Shown here piece after piece: positions 9,467 through 18,680 of a DNA stretch of 64,000 nt. Each line of letters starts with the position of its first letter. Within the stretch, counting starts at the first letter, position 1. The notes under the pieces are model-generated. The model searched no databases. It saw nothing but the letters and a program-made list of their open reading frames with translations, and was not told the DNA's origin. This DNA comes from Streptomyces cellostaticus. Lineage in GTDB: Bacteria > Actinomycetota > Actinomycetes > Streptomycetales > Streptomycetaceae. The stretch lies in assembly GCF_023630175.1 (NCBI RefSeq), contig NZ_JALLIN010000005.1, forward strand, positions 1 to 64,000. The letters run 5' to 3'. A program made the translations under genes and the position numbers.

Positions 9467-9575
9467 CCTGGCCGCAGGTGGGCCGCATGCGCCGGCCGGA
9501 GGTGGGACACCGGCGGTTCGGGGGGGGCCGGGGTACACGCGGAGAGGGTGCCCCGACGAACGGGACACCCTCTCT
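9467..9575. repeat. Copy A' of a 109-bp island repeat
   Basis: It aligns without gaps to 16527-16635 with roughly 80% identity and includes a terminator-like hairpin (9542-9574). In the second copy this sequence lies immediately downstream of tRNA-Ser. Here, instead of a tRNA, the 10-mer TAGGCCGCTC, also present in tRNA-Ser, follows at 9591-9600, perhaps a relic. Confidence 0.7.
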
Positions 9576-9795
9576 TCGGCAGCGAACTGCTAGGCCGCTC
9601 TGCTCCAACGACGGCGGATCCGGCCACAACAGCTGCGTCAACCCCACCAGCGGACCCGGCTGCTTCTGAGTACGGGCCTGTGTACGTGTCCTTCTCTCGC
9701 GCACTACCACCCGACACGGCATCCGAGGCGTACAGGCCGTTCTAGCCGGGGCCCACTTCAGTACCGCTCCCGACCGTGCCACCTTCGTGCCGAGC

Positions 9796-10296
9796 TCATT
9801 GCTCGCGCAGGGGGTGGTTCGTATTCCGTTGCGTGCCGGTCCGAGTGGCCGGCGCGACGAGCGGGACGGGCTTGCCCTCACGCATCCACTGGTTCCCATC
9901 CCAGTAGATGACGGCCGGCATCTTGTTGCCGGGTGCTGCAAGCAGCTCCAGATCTGCGCGAACCAGAGCCTCAAGAGCCTGATCCGGCAAGTTGGGAGGC
10001 AACTGGAATACCGTTCCTGTTCCTTCGTCCCTGATGTCGATGGTGTACTGCACTGGGCCGGTCGCCCGCGTCTTGAAACGCAGTCCCCACTGCGTGAGCT
10101 GCTCATATGTGCGAGCACCGGCCTGGGTGGCGAGTGCCTGTAAGAAGGGCACGAGCCCCGCGGTGGCTACCGCGACCCCCAAATCATGCAGAAAGGGGTA
10201 GCCGTAGCCGGGCAGAGGTGGCTGGCCCGGACTCGCTGATGTGCCCCCATGAGGCAGCTCCCCTTCAGGTTCCTCGCTGTGGTGTTGGGACGGCAT
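9796..10296 (-). CDS. Hypothetical protein with a TTA (bldA) codon
   Basis: I do not recognise this 166-residue protein. The ATG at 10296 is preceded by GGGGGGAGAC, so I prefer it to the upstream alternative. The N-terminal 25 residues are hydrophilic (MPSQHHSEEPEGELPHGG). A hydrophobic helix follows (LHDLGVAVATAGLVPFLQALATQAG, about 36-60), then a region with YTIDIRDEGTGTVFQLP and a C-terminal VIYWDGNQWMREGKPVP. Codon 52 is TTA (10141-10143 on the complementary strand). The rare bldA tRNA is therefore needed, which is typical of accessory or developmentally timed Streptomyces genes. It sits between island repeat A' and the inner att copy, so it is probably mobile-element cargo. A link to conflict systems is possible but not shown. 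Confidence 0.6.
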   Translation of the reverse strand: MPSQHHSEEPEGELPHGGTSASPGQPPLPGYGYPFLHDLGVAVATAGLVPFLQALATQAGARTYEQLTQWGLRFKTRATGPVQYTIDIRDEGTGTVFQLPPNLPDQALEALVRADLELLAAPGNKMPAVIYWDGNQWMREGKPVPLVAPATRTGTQRNTNHPLREQ

Positions 10297-10625
10297 GCCG
10301 AGTCTCCCCCCGATCGCGGTGAACCCCTGTCTCCATTGGCAGGGTCTGGCTTCCACAGGTGTACAGAACCTCCAAGTTGATTGCCAGAGTGGCCAACATC
10401 AGTAGTTCCCCGTGCCGCACCCGCGCCAGATCCAGCGGGGAGACACGGGGAACAGCAGTAACCGACGGGGGCTGCGGCTCGATCCGCCCATGTGGACAGT
10501 CCGCAGCTCACAGCTGCACTCGCCTCACCTCGCTCCTAACGCGGTGGTAGACGGGCCCGTGCCCTCCGCGTGCCCGGTCCTGCGGGAAGCCGCGGGGAAC
10601 AAAAGGCAGTCACGGCAACTGGGCA

Positions 10626-10669
10626 TGAGAGCGGCCCCCGACCAACACCCAGGTCAGGGGCCGCTCTCA
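10626..10669. terminator. Terminator hairpin next to the inner att copy
   Basis: A 13-bp perfect stem (10626-10638 with 10657-10669). On the complementary strand it follows the tRNA-Ser 3' fragment, as expected for the original downstream terminator of the tRNA before integration. Confidence 0.6.
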
Positions 10670-10678
10670 CTGCTCATC

Positions 10679-10736
10679 GTGCGGAGGCGGTGGGATTTGA
10701 ACCCACGGTGACATCGCTGCCACGACGGTTTTCAAG
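10679..10736 (-). repeat. att copy: 3' half of tRNA-Ser
   Basis: 58 bp identical to 16657-16714, covering the acceptor 3' strand, T-arm, variable arm and part of the anticodon arm of tRNA-Ser. The identity stops abruptly at TTCAAG. It is the expected product of site-specific integration into the 3' end of a tRNA gene. The distance between the two copies is 5978 bp. Confidence 0.88.
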
Positions 10737-10955
10737 CGCGTCAGGATGCCACACGTCAACCTCCCTCTGACCGCACCTCTGTTCTGAGCGGTTCGACTTC
10801 CCTGAGTTATGGCCCACATATGGCCCACGGCCCCGCGAACGGATCTTGCTCGGGGTGTGGATGACAGCTCTGCCATGGGCGGCATTTGCCGAGTCCGAGT
10901 GGGGGCGGGCGGGTACGGTCGTCATGCCCGGTATTCGTTCGGTGAGGGGGTTGTC

Positions 10956-11450
10956 GTGACGGGTGTGGAGATCGCGGTCGGATACGCGTTCGCCTGGCTG
11001 GTGGGTAAGGCGCGCCGGGTGGCGGGGCGGGCGGATGCCGAGGTCGACCGGGGGCTGGACGCGGGCATGGACCGGCTGCATGAGCTGATCAGCGCCAAAC
11101 TGAGGGACGATCCGGCGTTGCAGCGGGCGCGGGAGGAGGCCGAGGCCGGACAGGACGAACTGTCGGCGCGCACGCGTCATCGTCTAGAGCTGGCACTCGA
11201 GGATGCTGCCGAGCACGACGCCGACTTCGCCGCTGCCCTGGCATGGGTGGTGGTCGAACTGCAGGCGGCGGGTCCAGTGGACACCGCGGCCGACACCGGC
11301 AGCAGTCTGGCGACCGGGGGCGGCACGGCCAGCACCGGGGTGGTGCGCCCGGGAGGCGCCGGAAGCGGCTCGGCGACTGCGCAGCACACGGGCGACGCCA
11401 TCGCGGACGGTGTGGGCAGCAAGGCGAGCACCGGTGTCGACTACAGCTGA
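10956..11450 (+). CDS. Small helical protein, candidate Bell/HeLo-like effector with C-terminal amyloid-type motif
   Basis: 164 residues from GTG 10956, which has GAGGGGG 5 nt upstream. The N-terminus VTGVEIAVGYAFAWLVGKARR is a short Gly-containing hydrophobic helix. About 85 residues of charged amphipathic helices follow (VDRGLDAGMDRLHELISAKL, then HRLELALEDAAEHDADFAAALAWVVVELQAA). The last 50 residues are a Gly/Thr/Ala/Ser-rich low-complexity tail. Residues 145-160 contain TGDAIADGVG, which recurs in the NB-ARC protein encoded next. Related actinobacterial proteins are sometimes mislabelled chromosome partitioning. The architecture fits bacterial Bell domains: a helical bundle with a membrane-seeking first helix and a C-terminal amyloid motif. 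The gene overlaps the next by 17 nt, implying coupled translation. Cell-death or antiphage function is inference. Confidence 0.6.
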   Translation: MTGVEIAVGYAFAWLVGKARRVAGRADAEVDRGLDAGMDRLHELISAKLRDDPALQRAREEAEAGQDELSARTRHRLELALEDAAEHDADFAAALAWVVVELQAAGPVDTAADTGSSLATGGGTASTGVVRPGGAGSGSATAQHTGDAIADGVGSKASTGVDYS

Positions 11451-14166
11451 CCAACCCGACGACAGCACGGACAGCACTGCACACATTTCAGAACCAGTCC
11501 CGGGCGAGGCCGTGCCCGAGGTGACCGCGTCGGACACCGGTAACGCGCACGCCATACACGACGGGACGGCGACGACCGGTCACCGAGGGCCTGTATCCGG
11601 CCCTTACGCCACTCTCGCGGTGCCCGTGCAGGTGTCCGGCACGGGAGATGCGATCGCGAAGGGCCCCGGCGCCTTCGCGGTCAGCGGCAACATGACCGTT
11701 GTGCAGCCGCGTGCGCCGCAGGAACCGGCGCCGTGGCCGCACCAGGTCGGATTGATACCCGCACGCGCCAACTGCTTCCAGGACCGGGCCGAGGTGGAAC
11801 GGCTGCGGCAAGCCCTGGTCGGGGGTGGAACCGCGGTGGTCGGCCAGGTTCTGGCCGGGATGGGCGGGGTCGGCAAGACCCAGCTCGCGGCCGACTACGC
11901 GCACGCAGCGTGGCAGACCGCCGGTGTGGACGTGCTGGTGTGGGTCACCGCCACCAGCCGCTCGGCAGTAGTGAGCGGATATGCACAGGCCGGTGTCGAG
12001 TTGTGCCGGGCCGACCCCAACGATGCAGACCAGTCCGCTGCCTCGTTCCTGGCCTGGCTGACGGCGCAAGCTGCGGCCCGGTCCTGCCGGTGGCTGATCG
12101 TCCTGGACGACATCACCGACCCGGCGGACCTGCGCGGGCTGTGGCCGCCGATCAGCCCGCACGGCCGGATCCTGGTCACCACTCGCCGCCGGGATGCCGC
12201 CCTCACCGCAGCCGGCCGCCGCCTCATCCAGGTTGGGCTATTCAGTCAAGCCGAGGCGGTCGCCTACCTGACCCAGGTGCTGGCCTCCCACGGCCGCACA
12301 GAACCCGCAGACCAGCTCGCAGCCCTCGCCGACGACCTGGGGCGTCTGCCGCTAGCGCTGTCCCAGGCCGCCGCCTACCTCGCCGATGCCGGCCTGAGCG
12401 GCGCCGCCTACCGGGCGCTGCTGGCCGACAGGGCAAGCGCCCTCGCTGATGCTCTGCCCGACGTGCTGCCCGACGACCAGGCCGTCACAGCCGCCGCCGC
12501 CTGGGCGCTGTCCATCGACCGCGCCGATGCCCTCCGCCCCAAGGGCCTTGCACGTCCCATGCTCCAGCTCGCCGCCTTCCTCGACGCCAACGGAATCCCC
12601 GAAGCCGTCCTGACCAGCAAGCCAGCCCTCGCTCACCTGAGAGGCAAGGACGGCCCGCGAGACGGCGGTCCGGCCCCGGGCCGGGACGCGATCGGTGCAC
12701 TGCGGACCCTGCACCGTCTCCATCTCATCGACCACACCCCCGACACACCCCACCAGAGTGTCCGCGTACACCAACTCGTCCAACGCGCCGTCCGCGACAC
12801 TCTCATCCCCCACCAGTACGGGCAGACCGCCCGCACCGCGGCCGACGCCCTGATCGCGGCCTGGCCTAGCATCGAACGCGACACCGACCTCGCCCATGCC
12901 CTACGCGCCAACACCACAGCCCTGACCGCCTGCGCCGAAGACGCCCTCCACTGGCCCGACAGGCATACGGTGCTCAACCGCGCTGGCACAAGCCTCGGCG
13001 AGACTGGACAGGTCACGGCAGCCCGCAGCTATTTTCAGCACCTTGCCGACACCACCCATGTCTACCTCGGCGCCGACCACCCCAACACCCTCAGCGCCCG
13101 CTCCAACGTCGCCTACTGGCAGGGCCAGACAGGAGATGCGACCGGTGCCGCCACCGCATACGTCGAACTGCTGAACGACCACCTACGAGTGCTGGGCGAA
13201 GACCACCCCAACACCCTCACCACCCGCTCCCAGCTGGCCCGCTGGCGGGGCCAGGCGGGAGATGCGACCGGTGCCGCCACCGCATACGTCGAACTGCTGA
13301 ACGACTGCATGCGGGTGCTGGGCGAAGACCACCCCGAAACCCTCACCACCCGCTCCAACGTCGCCTACTGGCAGGGCCAGACAGGAGATGCGACCGGTGC
13401 CGCCACCGCATACGTCGAACTGCTGAACGACCACCTACGAGTGCTGGGCGAAGACCACCCCAACACCCTCAACGTCCGCTCCCAGCTGGCCCGCTGGCGG
13501 GGCCAGGCGGGAGATGCGACCGGTGCCGCCACCGCCTTCGCCGAGCTGCTGAACGACTGCATGCGGGTGCTGGGCGAAGACCACCCCAACACCCTCAACG
13601 TCCGCTCCAACGTCGCCTACTGGCGGGGCCAGGCGGGAGATGCGACCGGTGCCGCCACCGCATACGCCGAACTGCTGAACGACCACCTACGAGTGCTGGG
13701 CGAAGACCACCCCAACACCCTCAACGTCCGCTCCCACGTCGCCTACTGGCAGGGCCAGACAGGAGATGCGACCGGTGCCGCCACCGCCTTCGCCGAACTG
13801 CTGAACGACCACCTACGAGTGCTGGGCGAAGACCACCCCAACACCCTCAACGTCCGCTCCCAGCTGGCCCGCTGGCGGGGCCAGGCGGGAGATGCGACTG
13901 GTGCCGCCACCGCCTTCGCCGAACTGCTGAACGACCGGGTGCGGGTGCTGGGCGAAGACCACCCCAACACCCTCACCACCCGCTCCCAGCTGGCCCGCTG
14001 GCGGGGCCAGGCGGGAGATGCGACCGGTGCCGCCACCGCATACGCCGAACTGCTGAACGACTGCATGCGGGTGCTGGGCGAAGACCACCCCGAAACCCTC
14101 ACCACCCGCTCCAACGTCGCCTACTGGCAGGGCCAGGCCGGGCAGGACGGTTCGGCTGTCAGGTGA
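11434..14166 (+). CDS. NB-ARC/TPR (NLR-like STAND) ATPase with eight near-identical TPR repeats
   Basis: 910 residues from GTG 11434; the track frame is open further upstream, but this start has an AAGGCGAG site and overlaps the previous gene. Residues 1-110 are low-complexity and contain SGTGDAIAKGPGAFAVSG (68-85), matching the tail of the upstream protein. The NB-ARC domain follows: Walker A GMGGVGKT at 142-149, Walker B WLIVLDD at 220-226, a RNBS-like LVTTRRRD, and GLPLA-like LGRLPLALSQAAAYLADAG. A winged-helix/linker region precedes a C-terminal array of 42-residue NPHP3/kinesin-light-chain-type TPR units (LLNDHLRVLGEDHPNTL...ATGAATA) from residue 576 to the end. The last unit is incomplete. 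By analogy with NLRs, the TPRs sense and NB-ARC oligomerisation transmits. The ligand is unknown. Confidence 0.82.
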   Translation: MSTTADQPDDSTDSTAHISEPVPGEAVPEVTASDTGNAHAIHDGTATTGHRGPVSGPYATLAVPVQVSGTGDAIAKGPGAFAVSGNMTVVQPRAPQEPAPWPHQVGLIPARANCFQDRAEVERLRQALVGGGTAVVGQVLAGMGGVGKTQLAADYAHAAWQTAGVDVLVWVTATSRSAVVSGYAQAGVELCRADPNDADQSAASFLAWLTAQAAARSCRWLIVLDDITDPADLRGLWPPISPHGRILVTTRRRDAALTAAGRRLIQVGLFSQAEAVAYLTQVLASHGRTEPADQLAALADDLGRLPLALSQAAAYLADAGLSGAAYRALLADRASALADALPDVLPDDQAVTAAAAWALSIDRADALRPKGLARPMLQLAAFLDANGIPEAVLTSKPALAHLRGKDGPRDGGPAPGRDAIGALRTLHRLHLIDHTPDTPHQSVRVHQLVQRAVRDTLIPHQYGQTARTAADALIAAWPSIERDTDLAHALRANTTALTACAEDALHWPDRHTVLNRAGTSLGETGQVTAARSYFQHLADTTHVYLGADHPNTLSARSNVAYWQGQTGDATGAATAYVELLNDHLRVLGEDHPNTLTTRSQLARWRGQAGDATGAATAYVELLNDCMRVLGEDHPETLTTRSNVAYWQGQTGDATGAATAYVELLNDHLRVLGEDHPNTLNVRSQLARWRGQAGDATGAATAFAELLNDCMRVLGEDHPNTLNVRSNVAYWRGQAGDATGAATAYAELLNDHLRVLGEDHPNTLNVRSHVAYWQGQTGDATGAATAFAELLNDHLRVLGEDHPNTLNVRSQLARWRGQAGDATGAATAFAELLNDRVRVLGEDHPNTLTTRSQLARWRGQAGDATGAATAYAELLNDCMRVLGEDHPETLTTRSNVAYWQGQAGQDGSAVR
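13159..14166 (+). repeat. Tandem 126-bp repeat array encoding TPR units
   Basis: Units begin at 13159, 13285, 13411, 13537, 13663, 13789, 13915 and 14041, exactly 126 bp apart, with very few substitutions. A more divergent unit precedes them. Variation is modular: the blocks RSQLARWRGQAG, RSNVAYWQGQTG, LTT/LNV, YVE/YAE/FAE and DHL/DCM/DRV are shuffled between units. This indicates recombination or conversion between repeats. Confidence 0.92.
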
Positions 14167-14322
14167 CGATTATTCCTGAGAAACGAAGATCAATATGGTG
14201 TCATCACAGGCCGGGCGGTCTTCGTGCCTTGCGCGTCCTCCGCCTTCACGTCTGGCCTGTGGAGCCAGGCTTGTCTTCCACCCGAGGGAGAGGGTGTCGA
14301 TGCCGTCCAGGTCCTCAGACCG

Positions 14323-14905
14323 TCACCCTCCCGCAGGCCACCGCCAGCCGGTGGCCCGTAGGGCTTCTGCCTGCGCTCTGACGACGACTCGAAGCTGATC
14401 TGCGTCAGCTATGCCGACGTACGCAGCTTGCGCGGTTGTTTGGGCAGGATGCTTCCGATAAAGGCCGCCCGGGGTTTCGATCATCCACCCGTCGGAGACG
14501 GCAGCGCAGAGGAGGACGACAGCGACGGTCTCCCATGCGGGGAGCGTCGGCCACGCGCCCACTGCCAGAAGCAGCGATGTTCTGGCCGTCAGATGTTGCC
14601 CCATGACGGGAAAGCGATCCTCATCGAATGCGCGCAGTAGCGTCTCGTAAACGAGGGGCCCCTCCGGGGGGTCATAGGGGCCGGCAACCTTGGACCCGTC
14701 CGGCAGCAGGTCCAGCCCCGCGGAAACACACCAGCCCATTTCCGGGTGCTCTTCCATCGCGGCGATGTCTCGAGTGAGGCCGCCAGGTGCAATCACGTCG
14801 TCTGCGTCCAGCGTGCGCACCAGTTCGCGGGTTGCTCGTGACAGGGCCATCGTACGAGCCGCCCCGGCACCGCCCTTACTCCCCTGCCCCGGCGAAATCC
14901 AGGAC
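14323..14905 (-). pseudogene. 5'-truncated glycosyltransferase family 2-like gene
   Basis: The frame encodes the C-terminal two-thirds of a GT-A glycosyltransferase: GAGAARTMALSRATRELVRTLDADDVI (the DxD-type metal-binding motif is in LDADD), GLDLLPDGS, a QHLTARTSLLLAVGAWPTLPAWE acceptor block and GGLYRKHPAQTTAQAAY. The nucleotide-sugar-binding N-terminus (about 80 residues) is absent. Upstream residues are unrelated and no plausible start exists. The broken 5' end lies about 40 bp from the broken 5' end of the integrase on the opposite strand, suggesting a single deletion removed both promoters and starts. Coordinates of the break are approximate. Confidence 0.7.
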
Positions 14906-14939
14906 TGACTAGGCAGCGCGTTGAGCGGCCTGCCCGTAG

Positions 14940-16016
14940 TCCCGTCCTCCTGCACGAGCCGGTGACGGCAAAACCCGCACCGTCAACCGCTCCGCCCTGC
15001 CCGCGGCCAAGGCGCTGGCGTGGGTGGAGCGCAACGCGCCGGCCGTGGTCGACCTCGACAGCGCCCAGCGCGTACGCACCGTGTTGGAGCACCTAGCCAA
15101 ACGGCAGGACGGGAAGACAGCCGCCGCCAACACGTTCAGGCGCCGACGCGCAGTGCTGAGCAACTGCCTGCGCCTGGCCGTAGAGCACGAGTTGCTGCCC
15201 GGCAACCCGCTGCACCGTGTCCACTGGGAGACCCCCAAGGCGGTGGAAGAACTGGACGCGCGGAGCGTCGCCACACCAGCGCAGGCACGGGCCCTTCTGG
15301 ACGCCGTCCGCGCGCAGGGGCCCCGCGGAGCCCACCTGGTCGCGTTCTTCGCCTGCATCTACTACGCGGCGATGCGGCCCGAGGAGGTGTCCATGCTCAG
15401 CGCCGACCAGTGCGACCTCCCATCGGAAGGGTGGGGGCGTCTCATGCTCGCCGGCGCACGGCCACAGGTCGGGTCGGCATGGACGGACAACGGCAAGCCT
15501 TACGAGGAGCGGCAGTTGAAGCACAGGGCCCGCCGCGCGGTCCGCCCGGTGCCGATTCCGCCCGTGCTGGTAGGCATCCTGCGGGATCACCTCGAAGCGT
15601 CCGGCGCCACGGCCGACGGCCGGCTGTTCAGCGCCGTGCGCGGCGGTCCGATCCGGTCACAGGAGTACGGAGCCGCATGGAAGGAGGCCCGCCGGAAGGC
15701 ACTCACGCCCGCGCAGGTCGCCTCTCCGCTGGCTGCCATCCCGTACGACCTGCGGCACGCGTGTGTGTCCTTCTGGCTCCGGTCCGGGGTGAGCCTGGCC
15801 GAGACCGCCCGCCGTGCGGGACAGAGCGTCGCAGTACTCCAGCGCTACTACGCCAAGGTGCTGGACGGCGAGGAGGACAGGATGAACGCCCTGATTGACC
15901 AGGGTCTAGCCGAGCACGAGAGCGGCCCCGACGCAGCGCGAATCGTCCGCCCACCGGCCAGGAGCGCCCCGACGACGAGCCCGTCAGCGCCAGGTACTCA
16001 CGGTTCCGGCGCGTAG
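14940..16016 (+). pseudogene. Tyrosine recombinase (phage-type integrase), N-terminally truncated
   Basis: The frame opens after a stop at 14937-14939 and its first possible start is GTG 15024 (330 residues). The part after it holds most of the core-binding domain (KRQDGKTAAANTFRRRRAVLSNCLRLAVE) and a full catalytic domain. From GTG 15024, the residues are Arg118 in AAMRPEE, DLRH at 242-245, RAGQS at 264-268 (where GHS is usual) and the nucleophile Tyr276 in QRYYAKVLDG. Relatives are 380-480 residues long, so the arm-binding domain is lost. It is oriented toward the intact tRNA-Ser and was presumably the enzyme that inserted the island there. Integration or excision is probably no longer autonomous. 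The His-to-Gln change is a further sign of decay. Confidence 0.8.
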
Positions 16017-16183
16017 GACACAGCTCGCCGGGGGCGGTCAGGGCTGGTATGGCCCTATAAGCTTGTGAACTCAGTCCAGAACCTAGTACAGTCCCGCGAC
16101 GCTCGCGGTCGACCCGTTGGCCTAACACCCATCCGCCCCTCCCTCTCTCCGGGGGCGGCCACAACGACAGACGGAGGCACCAC

Positions 16184-16495
16184 ATGGCGGGCGAGCCGTT
16201 CCGCGTTGAAATGATCGAAGAGAAGGCGATGGAGGTCTACATAGACGAGATCCTCGCCATCGCAGGCAAAATCAAGACCGTTCGCGAGGCCGTACGCAAG
16301 GACGCCGACAGCATGTATCGGCGCCTAGAGCGCGCCGGCTATGTGCGCCGCCTGGCGAAGCAGACCGAAGAGACCCTGCCCGAACTTATCGCCGCGGCAT
16401 ACGCGGATAACTGGACGGTCGCGGCCATCGCGGAGCACCTTGTGGTGTCCGAGTCGTACGTGTACCGCGTGCTCCGCGAGCAGCGCGCCGAGTAG
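16184..16495 (+). CDS. Small helix-turn-helix protein of the integrated element
   Basis: This 103-residue protein starts at ATG 16184 with ACGGAGGC 7 nt upstream. The N-terminal 35 residues form a charged helix (MIEEKAMEVYIDEILAIAGKIKTVREAVRKDAD). The C-terminal NWTVAAIAEHLVVSESYVYRVLRE is a clear HTH of the homeodomain/HTH_23 kind (about residues 76-99). It lies between the integrase and the tRNA attachment site, where excisionases or element regulators are commonly encoded. A role as recombination directionality factor or repressor is therefore likely but unproven. No specific family is recognised. Confidence 0.7.
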   Translation: MAGEPFRVEMIEEKAMEVYIDEILAIAGKIKTVREAVRKDADSMYRRLERAGYVRRLAKQTEETLPELIAAAYADNWTVAAIAEHLVVSESYVYRVLREQRAE

Positions 16496-16526
16496 CAGCC
16501 CGATAACCAGGGCGCGGTCAACGCTA

Positions 16527-16635
16527 CCTGGCCGCAGGTTGGCCGCACGCGCTGGTCAGAGGTGGGATACCGGCGGTTCAGGGTGAGACAGGGTGCACGC
16601 AGAGAGGGTGCCCCGATGAACGGGACACCCTCTCT
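16527..16635. repeat. Copy A of the 109-bp island repeat with terminator
   Basis: This is the counterpart of 9467-9575. Its hairpin (16602-16634, arms GAGAGGGTG/CACCCTCTC region) lies directly downstream of tRNA-Ser on the complementary strand and probably terminates the tRNA transcript. Confidence 0.72.
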
Positions 16636-16656
16636 GACCTGCACTGTCTATGACCT

Positions 16657-16714
16657 GTGCGGAGGCGGTGGGATTTGAACCCACGGTGACATCGCTGCCA
16701 CGACGGTTTTCAAG
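16657..16714 (-). repeat. att copy inside the intact tRNA-Ser gene
   Basis: 58 bp identical to 10679-10736. This copy reconstitutes the functional tRNA and defines the outer end of the integrated segment. Confidence 0.88.
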
Positions 16715-16746
16715 ACCGTTCCCTTAGGCCGCTCGGGCACGCCTCC
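16660..16746 (-). tRNA. tRNA-Ser (anticodon TGA)
   Basis: This 87-nt gene is read on the complementary strand. It has a 7-bp acceptor stem (GGAGGCG/CGCCTCC) with discriminator G, and a D-arm in GCCCGAGCGGCCTAAGGG. The anticodon stem ACGGT/ACCGT has loop CTTGAAA (anticodon TGA), and there is a long class II variable arm and a T-loop TTCAAAT. CCA is not encoded. Its 3' half is the attachment site of the neighbouring island. Confidence 0.95.
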
Positions 16747-16854
16747 CCGCGACCGCCCGTGATCGGCGGCGCGCGTACACATTACCGGGCCGCCGCGGGG
16801 GCGTGGGCACAGCGGGGTGCCGCCGGTTCCCGCGCGGCACCCCCCGCGGAGGCG

Positions 16855-18351
<1,497 letters not shown>

Positions 18352-18680
18352 AGCTCTTCTCCTCGATCCACGGCTGTTGTTCCAGGTCACACTGGGACAC
18401 CCTCGCTCAGGCACGCCCGTCGTGGCGTGCGCACCGGTCGCCCGTGCGGTGTGGGCCCGGTGCGGCGGCTGAGCATGTTTCGGTGTTTCTCTTGTATGCA
18501 GTCAGCTTTTCCCATGGGCCGTCAGAGCACCATAAGCGGTGGCTGTGGGTCCAGGGCCACTCTTTATATAGGATATTTCTCGCAAAAGTCTGACCACGGT
18601 GCAGAACACTTGCCACTGTTCGCCCCGCGGACCGGCCGGCGCCGTCCCCGGGTACCCCGCGTCGGTGGCACCATGACGCG
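18352..18680. other. Divergent promoter region with A+T-rich patch
   Basis: This 329-bp region between the protease and GDPD genes carries an unusually A+T-rich patch at about 18560-18595 (CTTTATATAGGATATTTCTCG), a likely promoter for one or both genes. No ORF is supported. Confidence 0.5.

Larger units (their letters stand above)
10297..10955. other. Island intergenic region without recognised genes
   Basis: This 659-bp stretch holds a terminator hairpin (10626-10669) and the tRNA-derived att copy (10679-10736). The remainder (10737-10955) is the promoter region of the small effector-like gene. I see no convincing ORF. Confidence 0.6.

Noticed and set aside
13040..14166. Regularly spaced near-identical repeats that could suggest a CRISPR array
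   Set aside because: The period is 126 bp with no unique spacers, and the array is one open frame of 42-residue TPR units.
15024..16016. Functional full-length integrase
   Set aside because: The frame is closed by a stop at 14937 without an earlier start, the arm-binding region is missing, and the conserved GHS motif reads GQS.
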